Of a stretch of DNA of 42,916 nt, positions 16,041 to 23,879 are shown one piece after another. The notes beneath the pieces are model-generated. The model saw only the letters and a list, made by a program, of their open reading frames with translations, was not told the origin of the DNA and ran no database searches. The DNA is from an uncultured Lachnobacterium sp. (lineage in GTDB: Bacteria > Bacillota > Clostridia > Lachnospirales > Lachnospiraceae): the NCBI GenBank assembly GCA_900550545.1, contig URSS01000022.1:1-42916 (forward strand), read 5' to 3'. The stretch's first letter is position 1, and each line of letters starts with the position of its first letter. A program made the translations under genes and the position numbers.

Positions 16041-16076
16041 CTAACAGCACCCCAACCCCCAACGGTTAAAATACAA
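16041..16076 (-). CDS. Candidate 11-codon leader peptide ending Gly-Cys-Cys
   Basis: On the minus strand a TTG codon (16076-16074) opens an 11-codon frame encoding MYFNRWGLGCC, followed by TAG. AAAAGGAG (16087-16080) is a good Shine-Dalgarno but only 3 bases from the start, closer than usual. The frame lies inside a short predicted transcript bounded by an extended -10 promoter (16097-16105) and a terminator (15956-15999). Ending in Cys-Cys before a terminator is reminiscent of cysteine-responsive leader peptides; it could equally be a signalling peptide precursor or chance. I do not recognise a named family. Confidence 0.3.
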   Translation of the reverse strand: MYFNRWGLGCC

Positions 16077-16096
16077 TAGCTCCTTTTGATGGTTTT

Positions 16097-16105
16097 ATCA
16101 TACCA
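16097..16105 (-). promoter_or_regulatory. Extended -10 promoter of the tiny minus-strand unit
   Basis: The minus strand reads TGGTATGAT, an extended -10 (TGn-TATGAT). No good -35 is seen. The predicted transcript start is about 16090, giving an RNA of about 134 nt to the terminator. Confidence 0.4.
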
Positions 16106-16187
16106 ATGGATTGTGAACAGGTTGTGACAGTGTACGAAAGAATTTCTAAAATGTGGAAACATATTCTAAACAAAGTTTAAAATATGG

Positions 16188-16214
16188 TAGGATATTTTTG
16201 TATTCTCAATCGTG
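16188..16214 (+). promoter_or_regulatory. Possible ECF-type promoter of the first sigma operon
   Basis: TAGGAT followed by ATTTTTG, then CGTG after a 17-bp spacer. The layout is the same as at 26664-26690 and 28473-28499 but with a weaker -10, so autoregulation is only suggested. Confidence 0.25.
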
Positions 16215-16257
16215 TATAGAATAGAGACATGGAAAAGGATGCAGCACAGGAGGAAAC

Positions 16258-16758
16258 ATGGGCACGAAACAATGGACATCAATAACGGAATTTCGGGAAT
16301 TTTATGATCGTCAGGTAAAGAGAGTGTACCGGCTGGCTATGGTTATGATGGGAAATATATCAGATGCGGAGGATGTAACGCAGACGGTTTTCCTGAAAGC
16401 ATGGGAGAAAAAGCCTGATTTTCGGGATGCGGATCATGAGATTGCATGGATTCTTACAACAACGCGAAATCAGTGCAAAGATATACACAAAAGTTTCTAT
16501 CGCAGAAAGAGGGCTGATTTAGAGAATGCGCCGGAACCACAGGTAACATTGGAAACACAGATGGACAGTGAAATCTGGGAGGCACTGCAGAGTCTTGCAG
16601 AAAAATATCGTATGGTACTGTATCTGTATTATTATGAAGGATATTCGGTGAGAGAGCTTTCCGTGATTCTCAGGCGCAGGGAAAGTACCCTGCAGACGCA
16701 ACTTGCAACAGGAAGAAAGCAGATGAAATCTTTGTTGGAATCGAAAGGAGAATGCTGA
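16258..16758 (+). CDS. ECF-type RNA polymerase sigma factor (first of three in the window)
   Basis: A 166-residue group IV sigma factor with two domains. Region 2 spans about 15-80 (FYDRQVKRVYRLAMVMMGNI, SDAEDVTQTVFLKAWE with the DAED and core-binding residues). Region 4 spans about 105-160 (LAEKYRMVLYLYYYEGYSVRE, helix-turn-helix ending TLQTQLATGRKQMKSLL). It directs polymerase to a small stress regulon. ACAGGAGGAAAC precedes the ATG. The stop is separated by a single base from the start of a membrane-anchored protein that is the probable anti-sigma. Two further sigma/anti-sigma pairs of the same layout lie at 26757 and 35248. Confidence 0.9.
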   Translation: MGTKQWTSITEFREFYDRQVKRVYRLAMVMMGNISDAEDVTQTVFLKAWEKKPDFRDADHEIAWILTTTRNQCKDIHKSFYRRKRADLENAPEPQVTLETQMDSEIWEALQSLAEKYRMVLYLYYYEGYSVRELSVILRRRESTLQTQLATGRKQMKSLLESKGEC

Positions 16759-16759
16759 T

Positions 16760-18127
16760 ATGAAGCGCAATTGGGAAGAGAAAATTACACATACGTTGGA
16801 TCAGATAGAGCCGTCTCAACAGCAGACACATCAAATGTGGACGGCAATACTACAAAGTAAAACGAAAAAAGAACCAAAAAAGTTTCCGGTATTTCGCTTT
16901 ACAGCAGTGGGAATGTGTATATTGGTTCTGAGTGTCGGAACCGGAATTGGTGTAAATGCAGCAACCGATGGGGCACTGTTTTCATCTCTTCGTTCGTTTG
17001 TTTCACAGCCGGAACAACAGAAAAAAGTAGCATCAGAAGGATTGAAAAAGAGTTCTTTTACAGAAGTATATGCACCTCCTCTGGTTGGATGTTCAGATGC
17101 ATATATTATTTTCGCAAATGAAAGAGGACTCATGATCTACGGGCGGAATCAGGAGAAACTTCTGGCAGCATTGGATCTTCAGGCTTTGGATTGCAATTAT
17201 TTTAATGCAGATACCGTAACGACACATATTATGATGGAAGACGATATGCTTTATATATATAATGAATATAAAGATGAAACAAAGACTTCACAGGTATATC
17301 GTTATGATCTTACGAAGGCGGGGCAGGAGGAAGCATTGTCTATGGTGGATGATGCAACAGAAATTGAGACCATACAGAAAAAATGCAAAAAATTCGCGGC
17401 AAACAGAAAGGATACTTTTGACAGCATTCCGTTGGCACAGGGAGAATGGAATGGCAGTGAGAAATTAAAGTATAGTGAGGAAAGTCTGGTCTGGACAGAT
17501 CAAAACGGAGATAAGCAGCTGAGCTGTATGCTTACACTGGCGGATGGAACTTACCAGCTGTATACCTGTTCATTGAAAGACAGGACAGATGGGGAAACCG
17601 AAACGCTGGCTTTGCATCAAACCGAAGATACCGGGGAAATGCAGAAACTTCCGGCATTTGCATATACAGGAAACGACAAAATTATGAAAACACTTTGTGA
17701 TTATATGTGCAGTCAGGATTATGGATATTCTGGTGAAGTATATATTCCGGCTCCGGTGGTCTATAAGACAGTGGAAGAGGATGACGGTGTTGTTGTATTT
17801 GCAAATCTTTGGAGCTTTACCTATAATCCAAATGGAAATACACTAGACTGTGAGGGCGGTGGTGAACAGCCGTCAAGATTAAAATTAAAACCCGATAAAA
17901 AAGGTGGTTATACCGTACAGGAGCATCTTGAGGCTGGTGATGGCGCGGAGTATCAGAAGGATATAGAGGCTTTTTGCAACGGCTATCCGGTAGCTGTTTC
18001 CAAATTTACGGAAGAGGGAAAGAACTATGAGAAAATTCGTAAGGAACTGGTAAAGATGTATGTAGATGATCACGGATTGGATTTTAAATATTATAAAGAT
18101 TACGGATGGGATCCGGTTTCTCTTTAA
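16760..18127 (+). CDS. Membrane-anchored probable anti-sigma factor with large extracytoplasmic domain
   Basis: A 455-residue protein. The N-terminal 45 residues are polar and cytoplasmic (MKRNWEEKITHTLDQIEPSQ). One membrane helix lies at about 47-66 (FTAVGMCILVLSVGTGIGV), followed by a 390-residue external domain with beta-propeller-like segments (YAPPLVGCSDAYIIFANERG, MLYIYNEYK, VYRYDLTK). Position one base after an ECF sigma stop and this topology indicate a regulator that sequesters the sigma factor at the membrane. No zinc-binding HxxxCxxC motif is visible, so the sigma-binding surface is not assigned. The external domain is likely the sensor. A strong hairpin follows the stop. Confidence 0.7.
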   Translation: MKRNWEEKITHTLDQIEPSQQQTHQMWTAILQSKTKKEPKKFPVFRFTAVGMCILVLSVGTGIGVNAATDGALFSSLRSFVSQPEQQKKVASEGLKKSSFTEVYAPPLVGCSDAYIIFANERGLMIYGRNQEKLLAALDLQALDCNYFNADTVTTHIMMEDDMLYIYNEYKDETKTSQVYRYDLTKAGQEEALSMVDDATEIETIQKKCKKFAANRKDTFDSIPLAQGEWNGSEKLKYSEESLVWTDQNGDKQLSCMLTLADGTYQLYTCSLKDRTDGETETLALHQTEDTGEMQKLPAFAYTGNDKIMKTLCDYMCSQDYGYSGEVYIPAPVVYKTVEEDDGVVVFANLWSFTYNPNGNTLDCEGGGEQPSRLKLKPDKKGGYTVQEHLEAGDGAEYQKDIEAFCNGYPVAVSKFTEEGKNYEKIRKELVKMYVDDHGLDFKYYKDYGWDPVSL

Positions 18128-18137
18128 AAATGGATTG

Positions 18138-18182
18138 TGCCTTACAAAATCACAGGATTGTGATATTTGTAAGGCATATTTT
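18138..18182 (+). terminator. Long hairpin terminator containing TGTGAT half-sites
   Basis: TGCCTTACAAA (18138-18148) pairs with TTTGTAAGGCA (18166-18176), and ATCACA pairs with TGTGAT inside the stem, followed by TATTTTA. The inner ATCACA/TGTGAT pair matches the TGTGAT repeats at 19828-19856, so the DNA may also bind the adjacent response regulator. Confidence 0.6.
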
Positions 18183-18235
18183 ATGGTAAAATGGTTGCAG
18201 TTACAAAGAAAAGCAAACGCATGGAAGGTCGGAAC

Positions 18236-18919
18236 ATGGAGCAGATATTAGTTGTAGAAGACGATTGGGAATTAAATCATGGAATATGCTGGCAGCTACA
18301 GAAAGAAGCATATGAGACAAAAGCGGCGTATTCCATAGCGGAAGCGCAGACATTGTTGCGAAGGGAAACTTTTCGACTGGTTTTGCTGGATGTGAATCTT
18401 CCGGATGGAGAAGGATTTTCGGTATTGCAGTGGATGAATCGGGAAAATCTACATATACCGGTTCTTTTTCTTACGGCAAGGGATCTGGAAGAAGATGCCC
18501 TGCTGGGATATGAGCTTGGTGCGGTGGATTATGTCACAAAGCCTTTTTCTACAAAAATTCTGTTGAAAAAGATTGCAGTCATTCTTCGGAATGGGGATAA
18601 GCCGGAGCCGGAGAATTTCTCCGATGGCCATTTGTGGGTTTCACTGTCACAGGGAAAAGTGATGGTGGAGCAGCGGCTTTGTGCGGTGACACCAACAGAA
18701 TTTCGCATCCTTTCGGCCTTTTTACGGGCAAACGAGCAGCAGCTTCTGACTTATGATATGTTGCTGGATACATTGTGGAATTGCGGAAATCAGATTGTGG
18801 ACCGGCATGCGCTGGCGGTGAATATTGGCCGGCTGCGTAACAAGATAGAGGATGACACGCATAAATATATTGTGAATGTATACGGAATGGGATATCAATG
18901 GATTGGAAATGGTTCGTAG
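18236..18919 (+). CDS. OmpR/PhoB-family response regulator
   Basis: A 227-residue two-domain regulator. The receiver domain shows the acidic pair Asp9-Asp10 (VVEDDWEL), phosphoacceptor Asp52 (LLDVNLPDGEG) and Lys102 (YVTKPFS). The winged-helix output follows (VTPTEFRILSAFLRANEQQL, RHALAVNIGRLRNKIEDD, YIVNVYGMGYQW). The frame opens at 18191, but the domain begins at MEQILVVEDD, so ATG 18236 is preferred; GGAAGGT lies about 7 bases upstream. Its end overlaps the histidine kinase gene by 22 bases. The genes after the kinase form a BceAB-type ABC transporter, so the system probably senses a cell-envelope antibiotic or peptide and switches on that transporter. Confidence 0.92.
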   Translation: MEQILVVEDDWELNHGICWQLQKEAYETKAAYSIAEAQTLLRRETFRLVLLDVNLPDGEGFSVLQWMNRENLHIPVLFLTARDLEEDALLGYELGAVDYVTKPFSTKILLKKIAVILRNGDKPEPENFSDGHLWVSLSQGKVMVEQRLCAVTPTEFRILSAFLRANEQQLLTYDMLLDTLWNCGNQIVDRHALAVNIGRLRNKIEDDTHKYIVNVYGMGYQWIGNGS

Positions 18920-19815
18920 TTGGGGCGATGGCAGCAGTCGCCGCATTTTTTGTTATAAAATATTGTATGTTGCGCCGGAATGTAAAGGAATTTGCAGCGC
19001 AGATGGAGGAATGTTTGGATCAGGTGATTGTGGGAGATACTGTTGAACCGGAAAAAATGCAGGACACTTTGTTTGCAAAGCTGCAGGAAAAATTGTATCG
19101 GGTGGAGCATATCTTCGCTTTGCGGGAGAAAAAGAATCAGCAGGAAAAAGAAACTTTACAGGAGCTAATTTCGGATATATCCCATCAAAGCCGTATCCCG
19201 ATTGCAAACCAGAATATTTATCTGGATATGTTAAGAGAAGAGGTTTGCAGCAATGATGGAAAGCAGGCGCTGACAGGCATGGAAAATCAGACAAGGCGGC
19301 TGCAGTTTCTGATGGAAAGTATGATCAAATTATCCAGGATGGAAACCGGCGTGATTCAGATCAAAAAGCAAAGACACGACATCATGGATACTGTAAGGCT
19401 GGCGGTAACGGGCATTGTTACCGCAGCAGCTCAGAAAGAGATTTCGCTGTTTGTGGATGGACCATCTGCATTGTGTGTTTTGCATGATAGAAAATGGACA
19501 ACGGAAGCGGTGGGAAATATTCTGGATAATGCAGTGAAATATACGCCGGCAGGAGGCACAGTGCGTATACAGGTAAAACATATGGAAATTTTTACGGTTA
19601 TTGAGATTTCAGACACCGGAAAGGGCATTCCTTTGGATCGGCAGGCACAGATTTTTCAACGCTTTTATCGGGAACCGGAGGTTCATGATATCGAGGGAAT
19701 CGGCGTAGGACTATATCTTGCAAGAAAAATCATAGAATTGCAGGAAGGGTACATAGATGTTGTCTCGGCACCTGGCGAGGGGGCCTGCTTTCGACTCCAC
19801 TTACAAAATCAGTAA
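18898..19815 (+). CDS. Membrane sensor histidine kinase
   Basis: A 305-residue kinase with one N-terminal membrane helix (residues 5-23) and essentially no external domain, a coiled linker, HisKA at about 85-150 and HATPase at about 195-305. The phosphoacceptor is His96 in LISDISHQSRIPIA, a variant of the usual SHQLKTPL. ATP-site motifs are NILDNAVKY (N box, 207-215), SDTGKGIP (G1) and GIGVGLYLARKI (G2). Sensors lacking an external domain next to ABC transporters usually read the transporter itself, as in BceS-type intramembrane sensing. Its start lies inside the response regulator gene, giving translational coupling. Confidence 0.9.
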   Translation: MDWKWFVVGAMAAVAAFFVIKYCMLRRNVKEFAAQMEECLDQVIVGDTVEPEKMQDTLFAKLQEKLYRVEHIFALREKKNQQEKETLQELISDISHQSRIPIANQNIYLDMLREEVCSNDGKQALTGMENQTRRLQFLMESMIKLSRMETGVIQIKKQRHDIMDTVRLAVTGIVTAAAQKEISLFVDGPSALCVLHDRKWTTEAVGNILDNAVKYTPAGGTVRIQVKHMEIFTVIEISDTGKGIPLDRQAQIFQRFYREPEVHDIEGIGVGLYLARKIIELQEGYIDVVSAPGEGACFRLHLQNQ

Positions 19816-19818
19816 AAG

Positions 19819-19872
19819 TCACAATGTTGTGATGGAATCTGTGATTGGTTTGTGATAATTGATTGCTATGCT
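19819..19872 (+). promoter_or_regulatory. Response-regulator-type operator and promoter of the ABC transporter operon
   Basis: Three direct TGTGAT repeats at 19828, 19840 and 19851 (periods 12 and 11, one per helical turn), preceded by the dyad TCACAATGTTGTGA (19819-19832). An extended -10 TGCTATGCT (TATGCT 19867-19872) follows with no good -35, as expected for an activated promoter. The neighbouring response regulator is the likely ligand. Confidence 0.5.
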
Positions 19873-19928
19873 AAAGTCAGACGTCCGGAAAGATGACGTG
19901 GAAAACATAGGGTCAGGGAGGAAAAACA

Positions 19929-20639
19929 GTGGAAAACTGGATGGTAGAAACGCAAAATCTCAGAAAGTATTATCAGCTTGGAACCAACACAGTAAAGGCA
20001 TTAGATGGTGTGAATTTTCGGGTAAAAGAGCAGGAATTTGTTGCGATTATTGGCAAATCGGGAAGTGGAAAAAGCACACTTCTTCATATGCTTGGAGGCC
20101 TGGATACACCGAGTGAGGGAGAAGTCTGTATCGCAGGGAAAAATATTGCCGGAATGAATCGGGAGGAACTGACAATCTTTCGACGTAGAAAGGTAGGGTT
20201 TATTTTTCAAAGCTACAATCTTGTGCAGGATCTGAATGTGTACGAGAATATCGTTCTTCCAATCCGGCTGGATGGCAAGCGTGTGGATCGCGATTTTGTG
20301 GAAGAGATTATGCAATTATTGCAGATTAACGATAAGAAACAGGCACTGCCGGGGACTTTGTCCGGCGGGCAACAGCAGCGTGTTGCAATCGCCCGGGCGC
20401 TGGCGGCAAAGCCGCAGATCATTCTTGCGGATGAGCCGACCGGAAATCTGGACTCGGTAACCAGCCATGAAGTGATGGGATTGCTCAAGGTGGTGGCGAA
20501 GCGCTATGCGCAGACAATCATTCTGATTACACATGATCAGGACATTGCACAGATGGCGGATCGCATCGTTCGTATCGAGGATGGGCGCATCGTATCCGGT
20601 AACTTAGGCGGGAAAGTGGGTGATCACGATGCTGAGTAA
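19929..20639 (+). CDS. ABC transporter ATP-binding protein (MacB/LolD/BceA type)
   Basis: A 236-residue ATPase. Walker A is GKSGSGKST (42-50), the Q loop is FIFQSYNLV (91-99), the signature is LSGGQQQR (144-151), Walker B is IILADEPTGNLD (164-175) and the H loop is ILITHDQ. The FQSYNL and DEPTGNLD variants identify the MacB/LolD/BceA branch, which pairs with FtsX-type permeases. It powers a mechanotransmission-type transporter for detoxification or signalling at the membrane. The GTG start is supported by GGGAGGA (19915-19921). The permease overlaps its 3' end. Regulation by the upstream two-component system is likely. Confidence 0.92.
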   Translation: MENWMVETQNLRKYYQLGTNTVKALDGVNFRVKEQEFVAIIGKSGSGKSTLLHMLGGLDTPSEGEVCIAGKNIAGMNREELTIFRRRKVGFIFQSYNLVQDLNVYENIVLPIRLDGKRVDRDFVEEIMQLLQINDKKQALPGTLSGGQQQRVAIARALAAKPQIILADEPTGNLDSVTSHEVMGLLKVVAKRYAQTIILITHDQDIAQMADRIVRIEDGRIVSGNLGGKVGDHDAE

Positions 20640-23055
20640 CAACAATCAGGTGGTCATAAAGAATCTTGCAAAAGCGTCGCTGGTGCACAATCGTCGAAGA
20701 TATCTGGTGATGTTTTTGGCAATTCTGTTGTCGGCATTTATGCTTTTTTCTGTGCTGACGGTCGGGGCAACGTATTTTAAGATGTGGAGGATTCAGAATC
20801 TCAGGCTGAACGGAGCGGAGTTTGATGCCATCATGTACGGTGCTACGGATGCGCAGCTGGAGAAGTTAAAAAGCAATGCGGATATTACAGATGTAGGTGT
20901 GCTTGCGATTGCGGGATTTATCGATGGTTCCGAGAAAAATGATATGGCGGACACTTCGTTGGTGTGGGTGGATGATACGTATTGGAACAAGATGCAGGCA
21001 CCTGCAAAGAAATATGTGAAGGGACATTATCCAGAAAAAAAGAATGAGGTGATGGTTACACCCAAGGCGCTAGAAGAATGTGGAATCAGAGATTATGGGA
21101 TCGGCGATTCGTTTCGGGTGAAGTGGACGGATACACAGAGTGTACAGCACAATCTGGATTTTACGATATGCGGCATCTGGGACGGATATGGACCGAGGAA
21201 CATGCTTTATGTGTCGAAATCCTTCTATGATACATCCGGCTGGAGTCTGGACAGTGTCAGTTCCGGTCGCATTATGATGAATTTCAGACAGAAAATTATG
21301 ACGACTGCGCAGCAAAATGCGTTTACTACGTCGATGAATCTTTCTAAGAAACAGAAAATTTTCTTTATGACAGAACTTGGAAATTCGCTTCCGCTTTATC
21401 TGGGACTTCTGGTATTGCTCCTTGTTACTTGTGTGTGCGCGTATCTGCTGATCTACAATATCATGTATCTGTCTGTCACTGGAAATATCCGCTACTATGG
21501 ACTACTTCAGACAGTTGGTATGACGGGGCGGCAGATTTATCGTTTGATCTATCGACAGATGCTGATCGTGGGAGCCGGCGGAATCGTTCTTGGTATCGCC
21601 GGTGGATGCGGAATCTCATTTTTCGTGATTCCGTCGCTTGTAAAAGCATTTGGAATCCGGGATAAGGTGCAGGTAGTATTTCATCCGGTGATCTTTGTGC
21701 TGACCATACTTCTTGTTGTTGCGACTATTTATATTGGAAGCAGAAAGCCGGCAAAGATTGCAGTCACAGTCTCGCCCATTGAGGCAAATCGATACCAGAC
21801 GAAGACGCAGGGGAGAAAAAAGAAAACAATCATCAGCATTCTCTCGCTTGCAGCAGGGCTTTCCGTCTTTGTGTGCGTGATCACGCTGCTTAGGAGTCAG
21901 GGACCGCGCACCATCGTATCAAGCGCATGGAACGATGACCTGGAGATCAGCAATCGCATTTTATCAAAAGACAATGCGAAGTGGCGAGAGATTATGGACG
22001 ATGCCTTTTTGCAGAAGCTTGCCGATACGGAGGGTGTGCAGGAGGTACATACAATTACGACGGCGCAGGCGATGGTTCCGTGGGAGCCGGAGTTCGCAGA
22101 CATGTGGATGTGTGAGTTCTATGAGATGTGGATGGAGATTTCCTATGAGGATGAGAAGAAGGAATATCAGGAGCATCCGGAGAATTTTGGAACCGTTCTG
22201 GTCGGTATTGATAATAAAAATTTTGAAATATTAAATGAATCATTGGAGCAGCCAATCGATGCGAAAGCGTTTCAACAGGGCAAAACCTGCGTGATCTACC
22301 GGGATGGATTATCGTTTGAGGATCGGGATGTGGTAGGAAAGACGGTGTATGCAGCAGAACTTGGAAATGCGAATCATGCTTTTTCCTTTGAGATTGCAGG
22401 CGTCACAGACGATTCCACGATGACAGGACCGATCGCAGGATATCCGCCGACCATCATTATCAGTCAGAATGCGCTTGCGGAGTTGCATTTGGATACATAT
22501 ATATACAAAACCTGCGTGTATTATAATAAGGCGTATGATATGGCAACACAGAGTCGCGTAGAACAAATTGTTGCAGATTCGAAAGATGCCAGATGTCTGA
22601 AGATGGAGTCTAAGATCGAGTCGATGGAGGAACTGAAAGCGGCGCAGGGAAATATGACTGGTGTCGGAATCGGAATCTCATTGATCCTCGCAGTTATCGG
22701 TGTCATGAATTACATCAATACGATCATTGGCAATATTGCAAACCGCAGGAAGGAACTTGCAATATTAGAGAGTATCGGAATGACGCGAAAGCAGATGAAC
22801 CATATGTTCATGCGGGAAGGAAGTGCCTACGCGCTTGGTTCGATTCTTGTCACAATTGTGGTCGGACTACCGATTACGTGGGGATTGTATCAATCCATGA
22901 ACTATATGAATGTGCCGTTTTTCCTTCCGATTGGACCAATCAGTATTGTTGTTTTTCTGCTTCTGGTCATCTGTGTCGGGGCACCGCTTATTTCGCTGAA
23001 TGCGATGTGCAAAACGGGAAGTGTGGTCGAGCGCATTCGCCAGAGTGATGAGTAG
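20629..23055 (+). CDS. FtsX-like ABC transporter permease (BceB/MacB-type)
   Basis: An 808-residue permease (811 if the GTG at 20620 is used). It has an N-terminal helix (about 25-48), an external domain, three helices at about 260-375 (LYLGLLVLLLVTCVCAYLLI onward), a fourth at about 405-425, a second large external domain (430-665), and three final helices from about 670 (GIGISLILAVIGVMNYINTI). Two FtsX domains in one chain means it functions with two ATPase subunits. EYGLLQTVGM-type coupling motifs are seen as YYGLLQTVGMTGRQI and ELAILESIGMTRKQM. It acts with the preceding ATPase, probably in resistance to cell-wall-active peptides. A clear terminator follows. Confidence 0.9.
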   Translation: MLSNNNQVVIKNLAKASLVHNRRRYLVMFLAILLSAFMLFSVLTVGATYFKMWRIQNLRLNGAEFDAIMYGATDAQLEKLKSNADITDVGVLAIAGFIDGSEKNDMADTSLVWVDDTYWNKMQAPAKKYVKGHYPEKKNEVMVTPKALEECGIRDYGIGDSFRVKWTDTQSVQHNLDFTICGIWDGYGPRNMLYVSKSFYDTSGWSLDSVSSGRIMMNFRQKIMTTAQQNAFTTSMNLSKKQKIFFMTELGNSLPLYLGLLVLLLVTCVCAYLLIYNIMYLSVTGNIRYYGLLQTVGMTGRQIYRLIYRQMLIVGAGGIVLGIAGGCGISFFVIPSLVKAFGIRDKVQVVFHPVIFVLTILLVVATIYIGSRKPAKIAVTVSPIEANRYQTKTQGRKKKTIISILSLAAGLSVFVCVITLLRSQGPRTIVSSAWNDDLEISNRILSKDNAKWREIMDDAFLQKLADTEGVQEVHTITTAQAMVPWEPEFADMWMCEFYEMWMEISYEDEKKEYQEHPENFGTVLVGIDNKNFEILNESLEQPIDAKAFQQGKTCVIYRDGLSFEDRDVVGKTVYAAELGNANHAFSFEIAGVTDDSTMTGPIAGYPPTIIISQNALAELHLDTYIYKTCVYYNKAYDMATQSRVEQIVADSKDARCLKMESKIESMEELKAAQGNMTGVGIGISLILAVIGVMNYINTIIGNIANRRKELAILESIGMTRKQMNHMFMREGSAYALGSILVTIVVGLPITWGLYQSMNYMNVPFFLPIGPISIVVFLLLVICVGAPLISLNAMCKTGSVVERIRQSDE

Positions 23056-23101
23056 AAATGACAATTCAGGAAAGAAATATGGAGTACATTTTAGAAATAA
23101 G

Positions 23102-23136
23102 GAAACTCGGAGTGTCAACTCTGAGTTTCTTTTTTG
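23102..23136 (+). terminator. Rho-independent terminator after the ABC transporter operon
   Basis: GAAACTCGGAGT (23102-23113) pairs with ACTCTGAGTTTC (23118-23129), one wobble, then TTTTTT. Confidence 0.85.
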
Positions 23137-23221
23137 GGATTTGCAATTGACAAAAATTATGATTGGCAGTTGAACTTGCACAGACAATCAAATAAGAAAA
23201 GAAAGACTCTGTATCAAATGT

Positions 23222-23250
23222 TGGGGCGTGATTCTTTGAATCACGTCCCA
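23222..23250 (+). other. Strong intergenic hairpin
   Basis: TGGGGCGTGATTC (23222-23234) pairs with GAATCACGTCCCA (23238-23250) around TTT, followed by TTGTTGTTT. It may be a second terminator for the upstream operon or insulation before the LytTR promoter. Confidence 0.5.
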
Positions 23251-23315
23251 TTGTTGTTTAAACCAAATCTGTTACTTGCATTCAAACTATACAAACTATA
23301 TAGAACACTATTTCT

Positions 23316-23384
23316 ACCACTTAGCAGCAAATCGTTACCACTTACCGGAAAGCTATTTACAGATGTGTGGCTTGTGCATATACT
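23316..23384 (+). promoter_or_regulatory. LytTR-type operator and promoter of the LytTR/LiaF operon
   Basis: ACCACTTAG (23316-23324) and ACCACTTAC (23337-23345) are 9-bp direct repeats separated by exactly 12 bp, the hallmark of LytTR-domain binding. Ten bases later come TTTACA (23356-23361), a 17-bp spacer and TATACT (23379-23384). The half-site resembles the ACCGTTTAG recalled for streptococcal HdrR/BrsR. This predicts direct autoregulation of the operon. Confidence 0.65.
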
Positions 23385-23417
23385 CTAAATAGTCCAAGGG
23401 ACAGTAAGGAGTTTACC

Positions 23418-23879
23418 ATGAAAATCAAAATCGAAATTGACGAAAGTCTGCAGGAGGATGAAGTCCTCATACGATGCAGAGGATTGACGGATGAGGTCAC
23501 GCAGATTCAGAAGTCCGTCAGTGATGTGGTCAATGCCGGACAGAAATATGTCTTCTACAAAGGAACGACAGAGTATTATCTGCAGCTGGATGATGTGTTG
23601 TTTTTTCAGACAGAAGATGATGTCATACACGTACATACAAAGGATGACATGTATGAAACGAAATATAAGCTGTATCAGCTGGAGGAGATGTTGCCGGGAT
23701 TTTTTATGAGGATATCCAAGTCGGCGATTCTCAACACGAACCACATTTATTCCATCAGCCGCAACCTGACTGCATCGAGCACGGTTACATTTGCCGGAAC
23801 ACATAAACAGGTATTTGTATCGAGATATTATTATAAACCATTAATCAGTAAATTAGAAGAAAAGAGGTTACATCAATGA
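23418..23879 (+). CDS. Stand-alone LytTR DNA-binding regulator
   Basis: A 153-residue protein. About 40 N-terminal residues (MKIKIEIDESLQEDEVLIRC) are without a receiver domain, and a LytTR domain follows at about 50-150 (VFYKGTTEYYLQLDDVLFFQTEDDVIHVHT, then the conserved FMRISKSAILNTNHI). It binds spaced direct repeats in the major groove, and such repeats lie in its own promoter. The frame opens at 23367, but AAGGAG (23407-23412) fixes the ATG at 23418. It overlaps the next gene by four bases (ATGA). This arrangement matches LytTR regulatory systems, in which the partner membrane protein holds the regulator inactive until a signal arrives. Confidence 0.88.
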   Translation: MKIKIEIDESLQEDEVLIRCRGLTDEVTQIQKSVSDVVNAGQKYVFYKGTTEYYLQLDDVLFFQTEDDVIHVHTKDDMYETKYKLYQLEEMLPGFFMRISKSAILNTNHIYSISRNLTASSTVTFAGTHKQVFVSRYYYKPLISKLEEKRLHQ

